DNA from: Flagellimonas taeanensis
GTDB taxonomy: Bacteria; Bacteroidota; Bacteroidia; Flavobacteriales; Flavobacteriaceae
Length of the DNA stretch: 64,000 nucleotides
Direction: 5' to 3'
Assembly: GCF_003584105.1 (NCBI RefSeq)
Contig: NZ_QXFO01000011.1
Span: forward strand, 186,001-250,000
The position numbers were made by a program, and so were the translations under genes. A model generated the notes under the pieces. That model was not told the origin of the DNA, did no database searches, and saw nothing but the letters and a program-made list of their open reading frames with translations. This document shows positions 53,335-62,432 of the stretch, piece by piece (position 1 is the first letter of the stretch; every line of letters begins with the position of its first letter).

Positions 53335-56300
53335 TTAATCTTCGATCAGAACCCATTCCCCTTTTTCGATAAGGGATTCTGCCTGCTTGTATTTCATGGT
53401 CCTGCTCTCGCCGGACATGATGTTCTTTATCGTAACCTTGTCATTTCGGCCAATTTTCGGCTTTTCCCTCACAATGGTTTCGGTAACGTGTTGGCGCTGA
53501 CCTTGAGTTTGGCCGGCAGCCCTGTGCTGTGCTGCAAGCTCATCACTGTTGGGAATCTCCTCTTTTGAGGTCTGAAGGTTTTCCTTGGGCCTTTGTACGT
53601 TTCGGGCCTCTTGGATCTGATTGGTGTTCTCTGAGGGAAGTTCTCCTTTGAAAAGGAAAGAAATCACCTCCTTGTTCACCTTGTCTATCATTTCCTTGAA
53701 GAGTTCGAATGCCTCGAACTTATAGATCAACAAGGGATCTTTTTGCTCGTGAACGGCCAACTGTACGGATTGTTTCAGCTCGTCCATCTTGCGCAAATGG
53801 GTTTTCCAGGCATCATCAATGATGGCCAGTGTGATGTTCTTCTCAAAATCCGTGATCAATTGCTTTCCATCCGTATTATAAGCCTTTTCCAGATTGGTGA
53901 CCACGTTCAAGGTTTTGATACCGTCCGTGAAAGGGACCACAATGCGCTCGAACTTGTTGGTCTGGTCCTCATACACCTTTTTGATGACTTGGAAAGCCAC
54001 GGTGGCACTACGCTCCATTTTGTTCTTGTAGAAATCGTAGGATGCCTTGTAAATGGTATTGGCTATTTCCTGAAAATTCAGTTTTTTGAACTCTTCCTCG
54101 CTGATGGGTGAAGTGATGGAGAAATACTTGATGAGCTCAAACTCGAAGTTTTTAAAGTCATCGGCCATTTTGTTGGTCTCTGCGATCAGTTCACAGGTGT
54201 CATAGATCATGTTGGCAATGTCCACCTTGAGACGTTCGCCTTGAAGGGCGTGTTTTCTTCTCTTATAGACTACCTCACGCTGGGCGTTCATGACATCATC
54301 ATATTCCAGCAGACGTTTACGGATACCGAAGTTGTTTTCTTCCACTTTTTTCTGTGCCCGTTCGATAGATCGGGTCATCATGGAGTGTTGGATCACTTCC
54401 CCTTCTTCCAGACCCATGCGGTCCATCATCTTGGCCACACGGTCCGATCCGAACAAACGCATCAGATTGTCTTCCAAGGAAACATAGAACTGAGAGCTTC
54501 CTGGGTCTCCTTGCCGCCCGGAACGTCCTCTCAACTGTCTGTCCACCCGTCTAGAATCGTGGCGCTCCGTACCAATAATGGCAAGTCCGCCCGCTTCCTT
54601 CACATTTGGGGTAAGCTTAATGTCCGTACCCCTACCGGCCATGTTGGTGGCAATGGTGACCACCCCGGATTTCCCTGCTTCGGCAACAATGTCCGCCTCC
54701 TTTTTGTGCAGTTTGGCGTTCAGTACATTGTGGGCAATTTTGCGGACACTCAACAGTTTGGACAGCAATTCCGAAATTTCCACCGAAGTGGTACCGATCA
54801 AAACTGGTCTGCCCGCATTGGAAAGGTTGGTCACTTCCTCAATGATAGCATTGTATTTTTCACGTTTGGTCTTGTAGATGAGATCGTGGCGGTCATGTCG
54901 GGCAATGGGCCTATTGGTAGGTATTTCCATGACATCCAGCTTGTAGATCTCCCAAAACTCGCCTGCCTCTGTGACAGCTGTACCGGTCATACCGGCCAGC
55001 TTGTTGTACATTCTAAAATAGTTTTGAAGGGTGATGGTGGCGAAGGTCTGGGTCATGGCCTCGATCTTGACGTTCTCCTTGGCCTCGATGGCTTGGTGGA
55101 GTCCATCGGAATATCGTCTACCGTCCATGATACGTCCGGTCTGCTCATCCACGATCATCACCTTGTTTTCGATCACCACATACTCCACATCTTTTTCAAA
55201 TAGGGTATAGGCTTTCAACAGTTGGGTCAAGGTATGGATACGCTCGCTCTTTATGGCAAAATCCTTGAAAAGCTCTTCCTTGAGCTCTGCTTCTTTTTCA
55301 ATCTCCAGATCTTGACGTTCGATCTTGGCAATTTCACTGCCAATGTCCGGCATCACGAAGAAATCCTTGTCCTTGTCACCGGAAATATAATCGACCCCTT
55401 TATCGGTCAGTTCTATTTGATTGTTCTTCTCATCGATCACGAACAACAGGTCGGCATCCACTTTGGGCATTTCCCTGTTGTTGTCCTGCATGTAGAAGTT
55501 CTCTGTTTTTTGGAGGAGCTGTTTCACCCCTTCCTCACTCAAAAACTTGATGAGTGCCTTGTTCTTGGGAAGTCCTCGGTGCACACGGAGAAGAAGGAAC
55601 CCGCCTTCTTTAGTGTCACCGGCCGCAATGAGTTTTTTGGCCTCGGCAAGCACGCCCGTCAAGTGTTGGCGTTGTTGCTGCACAATGTCGGCCACCTTTG
55701 GTCTTAGCTCGTTGAACTCGTGTCGATCACCTTCGGGCACGGGGCCAGAGATGATCAATGGGGTACGTGCATCGTCGATGAGAACGGAATCCACCTCATC
55801 CACAATGGCGTAGTGATGTGGGCGCTGTACCAGATCGTCCGGGGTGTGCGCCATATTGTCACGTAGGTAGTCAAAACCAAATTCGTTGTTGGTCCCATAG
55901 GTGATGTCAGCATTGTAGGCGGCCCTTCTTCCGTCGGAATTGGGCCTGTGCTTGTCGATACAATCCACAGAAAGCCCATGGAACTCAAAAATGGGGGCCA
56001 TCCAGGCACTGTCCCTTTTGGCAAGATAGTCGTTCACGGTCACCAAGTGGGCACCTTTACCAGCTAGGGCGTTCAGGTAGAGTGGGAGTGTGGCCACCAA
56101 GGTCTTACCTTCCCCGGTCTGCATTTCCGCAATCTTGCCTTGATGGAGCGCGATACCGCCTATCAGCTGTACATCGTAGTGGACCATGTCCCAAGTGACC
56201 TCTTTTCCGGCGGCGTCCCAGGAGTTGCTCCAAATGGCCTTGTCGCCCTCGAGCGTCACATAATCCTTGTCGCCCGACAGTTTTCTGTCAAATTCGGTAG

Positions 56301-56697
56301 CCAGTACGGTCAGTGTCTCGTTGGCGGCAAATCGCTTGGCGGTCTCCTTTACCACGGCAAAGGCTTCGGGAAGGATATCGTTGAGTGTCTTTTCGGAAAT
56401 TTTATAGGCCTCTTCGTTCAGCTTGTCTATCTCGGTATAGATTTCCTCGTTGCGGTCTATGTCATTGGAGCTTTCCACTTCTTTCTGCAGGTCGGCGATC
56501 TTGTCGTTGATGTCCTTGCAGTCTTGCGCTATCCTTGTTTTGAAGGCGGCCGTTTTTTGTCTAAGTTCGTCGTGGGTCAATCCTTCCAGCTGCTGCTCAA
56601 AGGATTTTATCTCTTTCACCAAGGGTTGTAGGGACTTTACATCTTTCTCCGATTTGTCTCCCACAAAAACCTTTAGTACGGAATTGATAAAACTCAT
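53335..56697 (-). CDS. secA: Preprotein translocase ATPase SecA
   Basis: A 1120-residue motor that drives proteins through SecYEG; about 200 residues longer than E. coli SecA, as is usual in Bacteroidota. Motifs: MQTGEGKTLVATLPLYLNAL, VDEVDSVLIDDARTPLIISG, TNMAGRGTDIKLTPNVKEAGG, and GTERHDSRRVDRQLRGRSGRQGDPG. The inserted segment lies between the first ATPase region and PPXD. The C-terminus keeps IGRND and KYKQ but lacks the cysteines of the zinc-binding tail. A TAATTTTG -7-like box lies upstream near 56772. Confidence 0.97.
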   Translation of the reverse strand: MSFINSVLKVFVGDKSEKDVKSLQPLVKEIKSFEQQLEGLTHDELRQKTAAFKTRIAQDCKDINDKIADLQKEVESSNDIDRNEEIYTEIDKLNEEAYKISEKTLNDILPEAFAVVKETAKRFAANETLTVLATEFDRKLSGDKDYVTLEGDKAIWSNSWDAAGKEVTWDMVHYDVQLIGGIALHQGKIAEMQTGEGKTLVATLPLYLNALAGKGAHLVTVNDYLAKRDSAWMAPIFEFHGLSVDCIDKHRPNSDGRRAAYNADITYGTNNEFGFDYLRDNMAHTPDDLVQRPHHYAIVDEVDSVLIDDARTPLIISGPVPEGDRHEFNELRPKVADIVQQQRQHLTGVLAEAKKLIAAGDTKEGGFLLLRVHRGLPKNKALIKFLSEEGVKQLLQKTENFYMQDNNREMPKVDADLLFVIDEKNNQIELTDKGVDYISGDKDKDFFVMPDIGSEIAKIERQDLEIEKEAELKEELFKDFAIKSERIHTLTQLLKAYTLFEKDVEYVVIENKVMIVDEQTGRIMDGRRYSDGLHQAIEAKENVKIEAMTQTFATITLQNYFRMYNKLAGMTGTAVTEAGEFWEIYKLDVMEIPTNRPIARHDRHDLIYKTKREKYNAIIEEVTNLSNAGRPVLIGTTSVEISELLSKLLSVRKIAHNVLNAKLHKKEADIVAEAGKSGVVTIATNMAGRGTDIKLTPNVKEAGGLAIIGTERHDSRRVDRQLRGRSGRQGDPGSSQFYVSLEDNLMRLFGSDRVAKMMDRMGLEEGEVIQHSMMTRSIERAQKKVEENNFGIRKRLLEYDDVMNAQREVVYKRRKHALQGERLKVDIANMIYDTCELIAETNKMADDFKNFEFELIKYFSITSPISEEEFKKLNFQEIANTIYKASYDFYKNKMERSATVAFQVIKKVYEDQTNKFERIVVPFTDGIKTLNVVTNLEKAYNTDGKQLITDFEKNITLAIIDDAWKTHLRKMDELKQSVQLAVHEQKDPLLIYKFEAFELFKEMIDKVNKEVISFLFKGELPSENTNQIQEARNVQRPKENLQTSKEEIPNSDELAAQHRAAGQTQGQRQHVTETIVREKPKIGRNDKVTIKNIMSGESRTMKYKQAESLIEKGEWVLIED

Positions 56698-56782
56698 GAA
56701 TTGTATTTTCGTTAGAATGGCAAAAGCTGTTCCATTGACGGGAATGTCGGGAAATTCTTTTGCTGGGCTGTCAAAATTACAT

Positions 56783-56808
56783 AAAAAAAAGCCTCAAATG
56801 AGACTTTT
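56783..56808 (-). terminator. Intrinsic terminator after the DUF2795 gene
   Basis: On the minus strand agtctc and gaggct pair over 6 bp (one G-T) around a short loop, followed by eight T residues. It separates the DUF2795 gene from secA. Confidence 0.7.
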
Positions 56809-56830
56809 TAACGTGCTTGTTTTTCTGATA

Positions 56831-57055
56831 TCAATATTCATCCTCGTTCCAGAGGTAATCTTCCTCGGTGGGATAATCAGGCCATATTTCTTCGATGGAC
56901 TCATATATTTCGCCGCCCTCTTCTTCCATGGACTGTAAATTTTCAACAACTTCCAAAGGCGCTCCGGTACGGATAGCATAATCTATCAGTTCGTCCTTGG
57001 TGGCTGGCCAAGGCGCATCACTCAAATATGAGGCTAGTTCTAACGTCCAGTACAT
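56831..57055 (-). CDS. DUF2795 domain protein
   Basis: A 74-residue protein that starts YWTLELASYLSDAPWPATKDELIDYAIRTGAP, the DUF2795 pattern of a helix ending with P-x-T-x-x-E-L. The second half is acidic (EEEGGEIYESIEEI, PTEEDYLWNEDEY). The family is small and uncharacterised. It sits upstream of secA on the same strand but has its own terminator between them. Confidence 0.85.
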   Translation of the reverse strand: MYWTLELASYLSDAPWPATKDELIDYAIRTGAPLEVVENLQSMEEEGGEIYESIEEIWPDYPTEEDYLWNEDEY

Positions 57056-57177
57056 AGTAACGGTTTGATTTTAAATTTTTTGCAAAAATAATTTTTAAAC
57101 CCAATTTGCCAAGTAAAAACAGTATTATTTAAAAATTATTTTGATGTTGACAAAACTATTGGGTCAAAAAAACGATT

Positions 57178-57738
57178 TTATTGGTCCAACTTCTCCGGGA
57201 TCCACTTGACTTCTTGGGCTTTTAAGTCTTTGGACAACTTCCGTGCCAATACAAAGAGATAATCGGAAAGACGGTTGATATAGGAAAGCAAGGTATCGGG
57301 AACGGGTTCATTTTCGTGCAAGTAGGAGATCATCCGTTCCGCCCTTCGGCAAACGGTTCTGGCAATATGACAGTATGACACGGTGGTGTGCCCACCCGGA
57401 AGGATGAAATGTGTCATTTCGGGCAGTTCCTCGTTCATTTGGTCCATTTCCTTTTCCAAAAGCTCAATATCGGCATCACCGATCCGTGGTATTTTAAGGC
57501 GTTTGTCCTTTTTGGGTTCCGTGGCGAGGATAGATCCCACGGTAAAGAGTTTTTCTTGGATAAGGGCCAGCACATCTTTGGAATGGGCGTCCATCTCCTG
57601 ATCGCGCAGCAGTCCCAAAAAGGAATTGAGTTCGTCAATGGTGCCATAACTCTCAATGCGGATATGGTGTTTGGGCACCCGAGTGCCCGTGAACAGTGCC
57701 GTGGTGCCCTTGTCACCTGTTTTGGTGTATATCTTCAT
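57178..57738 (-). CDS. Cob(I)alamin adenosyltransferase (PduO type)
   Basis: A 186-residue enzyme that attaches the 5'-deoxyadenosyl group to cobalamin. ATG at 57738 is chosen as KIYTKTGDKGTTALFTGTRVPKHH is the family start (ATP-binding). SYGTIDELNSFLGLL and the helical ILPGGHTTVSYCHIARTVCRRAERMI follow. The product is the cofactor of methylmalonyl-CoA mutase, whose chaperone MeaB is encoded at 46070-47131. Confidence 0.94.
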   Translation of the reverse strand: MKIYTKTGDKGTTALFTGTRVPKHHIRIESYGTIDELNSFLGLLRDQEMDAHSKDVLALIQEKLFTVGSILATEPKKDKRLKIPRIGDADIELLEKEMDQMNEELPEMTHFILPGGHTTVSYCHIARTVCRRAERMISYLHENEPVPDTLLSYINRLSDYLFVLARKLSKDLKAQEVKWIPEKLDQ

Positions 57739-57817
57739 GCTATCTGTTATCAATAATCAAATATAAGTACAAATTGGTTTGGGTGGATAGGATGTTTTAG
57801 AGGGATTTGAGTCCTGT

Positions 57818-57979
57818 TCATTGTTCATTCTCCCTATCATGCCGGCGCTTGCCATCCATGAACCTTCTCGATTTTCTTTGTCGGGTCGATTTCTTGTTCC
57901 TGAACAGAATGATCAGATAGATGAGCCCCAATATGGCGAGAACGTACCAAACGGTGTTATCTGTTGCTGCATTTTCCAT
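57818..57979 (-). CDS. 53-residue single-helix membrane protein
   Basis: ATG at 57979 opens a 53-codon frame ending TGA at 57818-57820: a short start (MENAATDNTVWYV), a helix (LAILGLIYLIILF), and a strongly basic C-terminus (RNKKSTRQRKSRRFMDGKRR). Helix followed by a cytoplasmic basic tail is a credible membrane topology. It is too small for usual gene callers, but lies neatly between the two neighbours. No family is recognised. Confidence 0.5.
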   Translation of the reverse strand: MENAATDNTVWYVLAILGLIYLIILFRNKKSTRQRKSRRFMDGKRRHDRENEQ

Positions 57980-57995
57980 ACTTAAAGTTACTTTT

Positions 57996-58496
57996 TTAAA
58001 TCCGAATCGTAAAATGCTCCTTCACTTGTTCTTTTCGGATGAAGATGGCCCCACAATGGAACATATCGATGCTCACCGTGATTTTGGGCGAAGCGATCAG
58101 CGTCTTCCAATCTTCCATTTTTTTTTCATTTTGATGGATGCCTTCCATCAGGACCATGCTGTCATTGTGTAATTTTCCTTTGGAAAGAAGCTCTTCAAAA
58201 CGTGCGGTGTCCAATAGATCGGTATAGATGATATCCGAAGGTTCCGTCTCAAAATGGACATTGGGAAACATTTCTTTGACGGTTTTTTCAAGAGAAGGAT
58301 TGGGGTCCATATGGATGCTGTTTGCCCTGAAGTGGGCGATGCTCTTCAGCAGCACATTGATGGATTTGTCCCTATGGAGCCTTTTCCGTACATATAGGCA
58401 CTGGGTCACATACTGGAAGACAAAGGGGGAGTGTACTCCATGCGCGTTGGTGGAATTGATTAGGAAGTTTACGTAAGAAAACAATTTGAAAAACAT
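57996..58496 (-). CDS. Degenerate class I methyltransferase-like protein
   Basis: A 166-residue protein with the start LFSYVNFLINSTNAHGVHSPFVFQYV, which matches Bacteroidota class I methyltransferases of about 240-260 residues (from memory of the family), and an end, TVSIDMFHCGAIFIRKEQVKEHFTIRI, of the same family. The middle is short: where the glycine-rich SAM loop (LELGTGLG-like) should be, the sequence reads SIHMDPNPSLEKT with no glycines. It probably cannot bind SAM and may be a decaying or repurposed copy. ATG at 58496 fits the family start. Confidence 0.65.
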   Translation of the reverse strand: MFFKLFSYVNFLINSTNAHGVHSPFVFQYVTQCLYVRKRLHRDKSINVLLKSIAHFRANSIHMDPNPSLEKTVKEMFPNVHFETEPSDIIYTDLLDTARFEELLSKGKLHNDSMVLMEGIHQNEKKMEDWKTLIASPKITVSIDMFHCGAIFIRKEQVKEHFTIRI

Positions 58497-58500
58497 AGTT

Positions 58501-58528
58501 AACACCCCTAAGGTCCCCTCAAGGGGAC
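58501..58528 (-). repeat. Dispersed palindromic repeat, copy B
   Basis: On the minus strand it reads gtccccttgaggggaccttag then gggtgtt, near-identical to 40130-40158. The core gtcccct/aggggac is a perfect 7-bp inverted repeat. It fills the gap between the ABC-F gene and the methyltransferase relative. Confidence 0.6.
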
Positions 58529-58530
58529 AT

Positions 58531-60405
58531 TTACCCTTCCAGAATGGATGAAAGTTCGAACCAGCGTTCTGTTTTTTCCTCAATGGTATCCGATAACCTC
58601 TTCAGTTCCACGGAAAGTTGGTTGATTTCGTCCCCGTTCAGGTCTGGGTCGGCAAACTTGTTCTGCAAGGCTACCTTTTGCTCTTCCAGTTTTTGGATGT
58701 CCTTTTCCAGTTGTTTGTGCTCCTTCTGCTCCAAGTAAGAAAGCTTTCCACCACTTTCCTTTTCTTTCCAATGGGTCTTCTCCGTTTTTTCAGGAATCTC
58801 CTTGTTCTCCCGTTCCTCGATGAGCTTGCTGCTTTCATAGACCCTGTAATCGGTATAGTTGCCGGGGAAATCCTCGATTTCACCCTCGCCCCTGAACACG
58901 AACAAATGGTCCACAATTTTATCCATAAAGTAGCGGTCGTGCGACACCACGATCAAACAGCCCGGAAAATCCAACAGGAAACTTTCCAGAACATTGAGGG
59001 TCACAATATCAAGGTCGTTGGTGGGCTCATCCAGGATCAAGAAATTTGGATTTTGGATGAGTACGGTGCACAAATACAATCGCTTGCGTTCCCCGCCACT
59101 GAGTTTGTCCACAAAGTCGTACTGCTTTTTTCGGTCAAAGAGAAAACGTTCCAACAACTGCTGTGCGGAAATCTGTTTCCCTTTTTTCAATGGAATGTAG
59201 TCTCCGAACTCGCGGATGACATCGATGACCTTTTGGCCTTCCTTGACCGGAATCCCCTTTTGGGTGTAGTAACCAAACTTGATGGTGTCTCCCACCACCA
59301 CCTTTCCACCGTCCACGCCCTCTTTTTGGGTGATGATGTTCAAAAAAGTGGATTTTCCCGTTCCGTTCTTCCCAATGATCCCTATCCGTTCACCTTTGGT
59401 GAAGTTGTAATCGAACTTGTTCAAAATGGTCTTGTCACCATAGGATTTGGAAATGTTATGGAGCTCCAAGATTTTGCTGCCCAAGCGCTCCATATTGAGT
59501 TCCAGCTCCACTTCATGGTCCTTTCTCCGTTGGTTCGCCCGCTGTTTGATCTCGTTGAAGTCATCTATCCGTGATTTGGATTTGGTGGTACGGGCCTTGG
59601 GCTGTAGGCGCATCCATTCCAGCTCCTTTTTGTAGAGCAACTTGGATTTATGTTGTTCCACGGCCTCACGTTCCATCCGGCCTTCCTTTTCGCTCAGGTA
59701 ATAGGAGTAGTTGCCTTTGTAGGTATATAACTGATTGTTGTCCAGTTCTATGATCTCGTTGCAGACACGGTCCAGGAAATACCGATCATGGGTGACCATG
59801 AACAGGGTCATGTTCTCTTTGGAAAAATAGGCCTCCAGCCATTCGATCATCTCCAAGTCCAAATGGTTGGTCGGCTCATCCATAATGAGCAGTTCGGGCT
59901 TGTTCAACAGGGCATTGGCCAAGGCCAGACGTTTTCGCTGCCCGCCGGACAACGTAGCCACCTTGGCATCGAGTTGGGTAAGCTGTAGTTTGAAGAGGAT
60001 CTGTTTGTACTGCGTCTCAAAATCCCAGGCATGGTGCCGTTCCATGGCCTCGAAAGCCTTTTGGTAGCGTGCGCTGTCCTCAGGGTTCTCCACGGCCTTT
60101 TCGTAGGCGGCTATGATCTTGAGGATTTCATTGTCCGTCGCAAAGATGGTCTCCTCAACGGTTAGGTTGGGATCCAAACGGGGCTCTTGTTCCAAAAAGG
60201 AGATCTTGATGTCCTTCCGGATGGTGACCTGTCCCGTTTCGGAAGTGTCCTTGCCCGACATGATGTTGAGAATGGAGGTTTTTCCGCTCCCGTTCTTGGC
60301 TATCAGTGCAATTTTCTGGTCTTTGTTGATGCCAAAGGAGATGTCGGAGAAGAGTACCAGTTCCCCATACGATTTTGATATGTTTTCTACGGTCAATAAA
60401 TTCAT
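58531..60405 (-). CDS. ABC-F family ATPase (Uup-like)
   Basis: A 624-residue soluble protein with two ABC domains and no membrane part. Walker A loops: ALIAKNGSGKTSILN and GIIGKNGTGKSTFLN; signatures LSGGQRKRLALANALL and LSGGERKRLYLC; Walker B LLIMDEPTNHLDLEM and FLILDEPTNDLDIVT. A linker rich in RRKDHEVEL and a C-terminal coiled coil (QKEHKQLEKDIQKLEEQ) suit the Uup group. ABC-F proteins act on the ribosome, protecting it or aiding stalled translation. Confidence 0.94.
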   Translation of the reverse strand: MNLLTVENISKSYGELVLFSDISFGINKDQKIALIAKNGSGKTSILNIMSGKDTSETGQVTIRKDIKISFLEQEPRLDPNLTVEETIFATDNEILKIIAAYEKAVENPEDSARYQKAFEAMERHHAWDFETQYKQILFKLQLTQLDAKVATLSGGQRKRLALANALLNKPELLIMDEPTNHLDLEMIEWLEAYFSKENMTLFMVTHDRYFLDRVCNEIIELDNNQLYTYKGNYSYYLSEKEGRMEREAVEQHKSKLLYKKELEWMRLQPKARTTKSKSRIDDFNEIKQRANQRRKDHEVELELNMERLGSKILELHNISKSYGDKTILNKFDYNFTKGERIGIIGKNGTGKSTFLNIITQKEGVDGGKVVVGDTIKFGYYTQKGIPVKEGQKVIDVIREFGDYIPLKKGKQISAQQLLERFLFDRKKQYDFVDKLSGGERKRLYLCTVLIQNPNFLILDEPTNDLDIVTLNVLESFLLDFPGCLIVVSHDRYFMDKIVDHLFVFRGEGEIEDFPGNYTDYRVYESSKLIEERENKEIPEKTEKTHWKEKESGGKLSYLEQKEHKQLEKDIQKLEEQKVALQNKFADPDLNGDEINQLSVELKRLSDTIEEKTERWFELSSILEG

Positions 60406-60427
60406 GGATGCTGTTTACGGGCCAGGT

Positions 60428-61597
60428 TTAAAGCTTGGAATACCGGATCAGGTACACATACCGTATGGCCAGGGTCAAAAATAAGGGAATCAGCACAGGT
60501 GAAAAAGACTGCACTTGGATTATCCAAAGCAGCAGTACAATTCCGATGAGTCCCAATGCGGACCAGAGGTATTTTGATGACCATTCGGGCAGTTTGTCCT
60601 GAAAGGCAAAAATAAAGGCGACCACCACATTCAGCGGAAATGCCCAAAGCACGTTGAAGTTTTTTGGGGTTGAAGTGTGGTCCGTCGCAAACCAAAGGAG
60701 TAAAAGAAAGGTACCCACCAAGCCTGTAAGGAACATGAGTGAAAAATCCAACCAACGGCTGCGTGTCTTGTGTGTATAATCAAAGTAAGTGATGGCACAG
60801 GTAAAGGCCAGCAATAGGATGAACCAAAACAGTGGGGACAATGGGAAAAAATGCTGTTGGGTATGTTCGTTGTAATCCAAAATGGTGCGTTCCCTTTTCA
60901 AGAGGGGTCTGCCATTTAAGCTCGTGTTGCGTATCTGTTCCATGGCATAGTAGGGGAGGAACATATGTTCCTGCACTGTGGCCTTTCGGTCTACCACGGC
61001 TCCAAAGGCGAGGTCAATACCGAACATGGACCACGAGTTGGTGTCCAAGAACTGTCTTACCAATTGACGGAAAGTATATGGTTTGTCCAAATAGGAACCG
61101 TCAAATGCAATGGCATCACCAAATTGCTTTCTTAAAATATCCCCTGTAATGCTGGAGCAATTGTTCAGTAAGGGGTCATAGAGGTAATCCCTGTTCTGGG
61201 GCAGATAGTTGTTCTCAAAAAAGACGAGCAGTTGGTTCCTTTCTTCCAGGGTGAGATCAAAAATCTGTTCCTTGACCCATCTTTTTTCCAGTTCATATTC
61301 ATACAAAAAGGCATCAAAACTTCGGCGGGAAAGGGAATAGATCATTCTTCCTTTTGCGAAATTGAGGTAGAAATTGGGCTGATTGAAATCGAATGTACCA
61401 TAATTATAGACCACATCGATGCCCAAAACAGGATCTTGCACCCGAAAGGCACTGTGGCCAAAGGCGTAGTAAAGTTCATCGCCCGCTGCGCAGGTGAGTA
61501 GGCTTACCTGTGATCGTTCGGTAAGTTGTGGCGTTTGTGAAAACAGCACATTTCCGACCAATAACAAAAAAAATGAAAAAAGGTACTTTGATTTCAT
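60428..61597 (-). CDS. DUF4105 membrane protein
   Basis: A 389-residue protein with a signal or anchor (LFSFFLLLVGNVLFSQ), a periplasmic DUF4105 region (SLLTCAAGDELYYAFGHSAFRV, NYGTFDFNQPNFYLNFAKGRMIYSL, NCSSITGDILR), and five or so helices in the C-terminal 150 residues. ATG at 61597 directly precedes the signal and is preferred over 61609. The family resembles papain-like or lipid-related domains in structure, but its function is not known. It is 22 bp upstream of the ABC-F gene on the same strand. Confidence 0.88.
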   Translation of the reverse strand: MKSKYLFSFFLLLVGNVLFSQTPQLTERSQVSLLTCAAGDELYYAFGHSAFRVQDPVLGIDVVYNYGTFDFNQPNFYLNFAKGRMIYSLSRRSFDAFLYEYELEKRWVKEQIFDLTLEERNQLLVFFENNYLPQNRDYLYDPLLNNCSSITGDILRKQFGDAIAFDGSYLDKPYTFRQLVRQFLDTNSWSMFGIDLAFGAVVDRKATVQEHMFLPYYAMEQIRNTSLNGRPLLKRERTILDYNEHTQQHFFPLSPLFWFILLLAFTCAITYFDYTHKTRSRWLDFSLMFLTGLVGTFLLLLWFATDHTSTPKNFNVLWAFPLNVVVAFIFAFQDKLPEWSSKYLWSALGLIGIVLLLWIIQVQSFSPVLIPLFLTLAIRYVYLIRYSKL

Positions 61598-61700
61598 CCT
61601 GAAATTCATCACGGCAAATATCAGAATAAATACGGCACAGCCATAGATATGATGTCAACAGTTTATTTTTTGCCTTATTTTTACGAAAATCTGACCTTGT

Positions 61701-62432
61701 ATGAAGTCGTATATCCCCAATTTTTTGACCTTATTGAATGTTTTAAGTGGTTGTATTGCCACGGTTTTTGCAGTGCTCAACCAACTGGAATGGGCAGCGC
61801 TGTTTGTTTTTATAGGGATATTCTTCGACTTTTTTGATGGTTTGGCTGCCCGCGTTTTGAAGGTGCAGAGTGAGGTGGGGGTACAGTTGGATTCCTTGGC
61901 GGATGTGATCACCAGCGGTCTGGTCCCTGGAGTGGTCATGTTCCAGTTGTTGAACATGGCTGAAAGGGGAGGTTGGAACCTAGGAATTTTTGGACATAGC
62001 ACTGAAATGACCATACTACCTTTTTTTGGGTTTGTCATCACCTTGGCGTCGGCCTATCGGTTGGCCAAGTTCAATGTGGATGAGAATCAGGTCTCGTCCT
62101 TTGTGGGGCTGCCTACACCTGCCAATGCGTTGCTGATCCTTTCGTTGCCCTTGATCCTCTTGTACCATAACAACGAATTGTTGAATGGGATTATCCTGAA
62201 TCCATGGTTTTTGGTCGGGTTGACACTTTTGAGCGCCTATTTGCTGAACTCACCCATTGAACTCTTTGCCCTGAAGTTTAAAAACTGGAGTTTTAAGGAC
62301 AATGGCGTGCGTTACCTGTTTTTGATTGGGAGTTTAATCATGTTGTTGACCTTGAAGTTCTTGGCCATACCGGTTATTATCCTTGCTTATATTTTGATGT
62401 CATTAATTGATAGAGGAGGAAAAACCGCATAA
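61701..62432 (+). CDS. pssA: CDP-diacylglycerol-serine O-phosphatidyltransferase
   Basis: A 243-residue inner-membrane enzyme making phosphatidylserine, the precursor of phosphatidylethanolamine. The CDP-alcohol motif is complete: DFFDGLAARVLKVQSEVGVQLDSLAD (D-x2-D-G-x2-A-R-x8-G-x3-D-x3-D). Start IPNFLTLLNVLSGCIATVFA and eight helices fit type II PssA; GLPTPANALLILSLPLILLY is also typical. It stands alone between divergent DUF4105 and the long gene at 62766. Confidence 0.94.
   Translation: MKSYIPNFLTLLNVLSGCIATVFAVLNQLEWAALFVFIGIFFDFFDGLAARVLKVQSEVGVQLDSLADVITSGLVPGVVMFQLLNMAERGGWNLGIFGHSTEMTILPFFGFVITLASAYRLAKFNVDENQVSSFVGLPTPANALLILSLPLILLYHNNELLNGIILNPWFLVGLTLLSAYLLNSPIELFALKFKNWSFKDNGVRYLFLIGSLIMLLTLKFLAIPVIILAYILMSLIDRGGKTA

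Noticed and set aside
54241-55203. 320-codon open frame antisense to secA
   Set aside because: It lies wholly within secA on the other strand; its sequence has no family motif, signal or hydrophobic pattern, and its composition follows secA codon bias.
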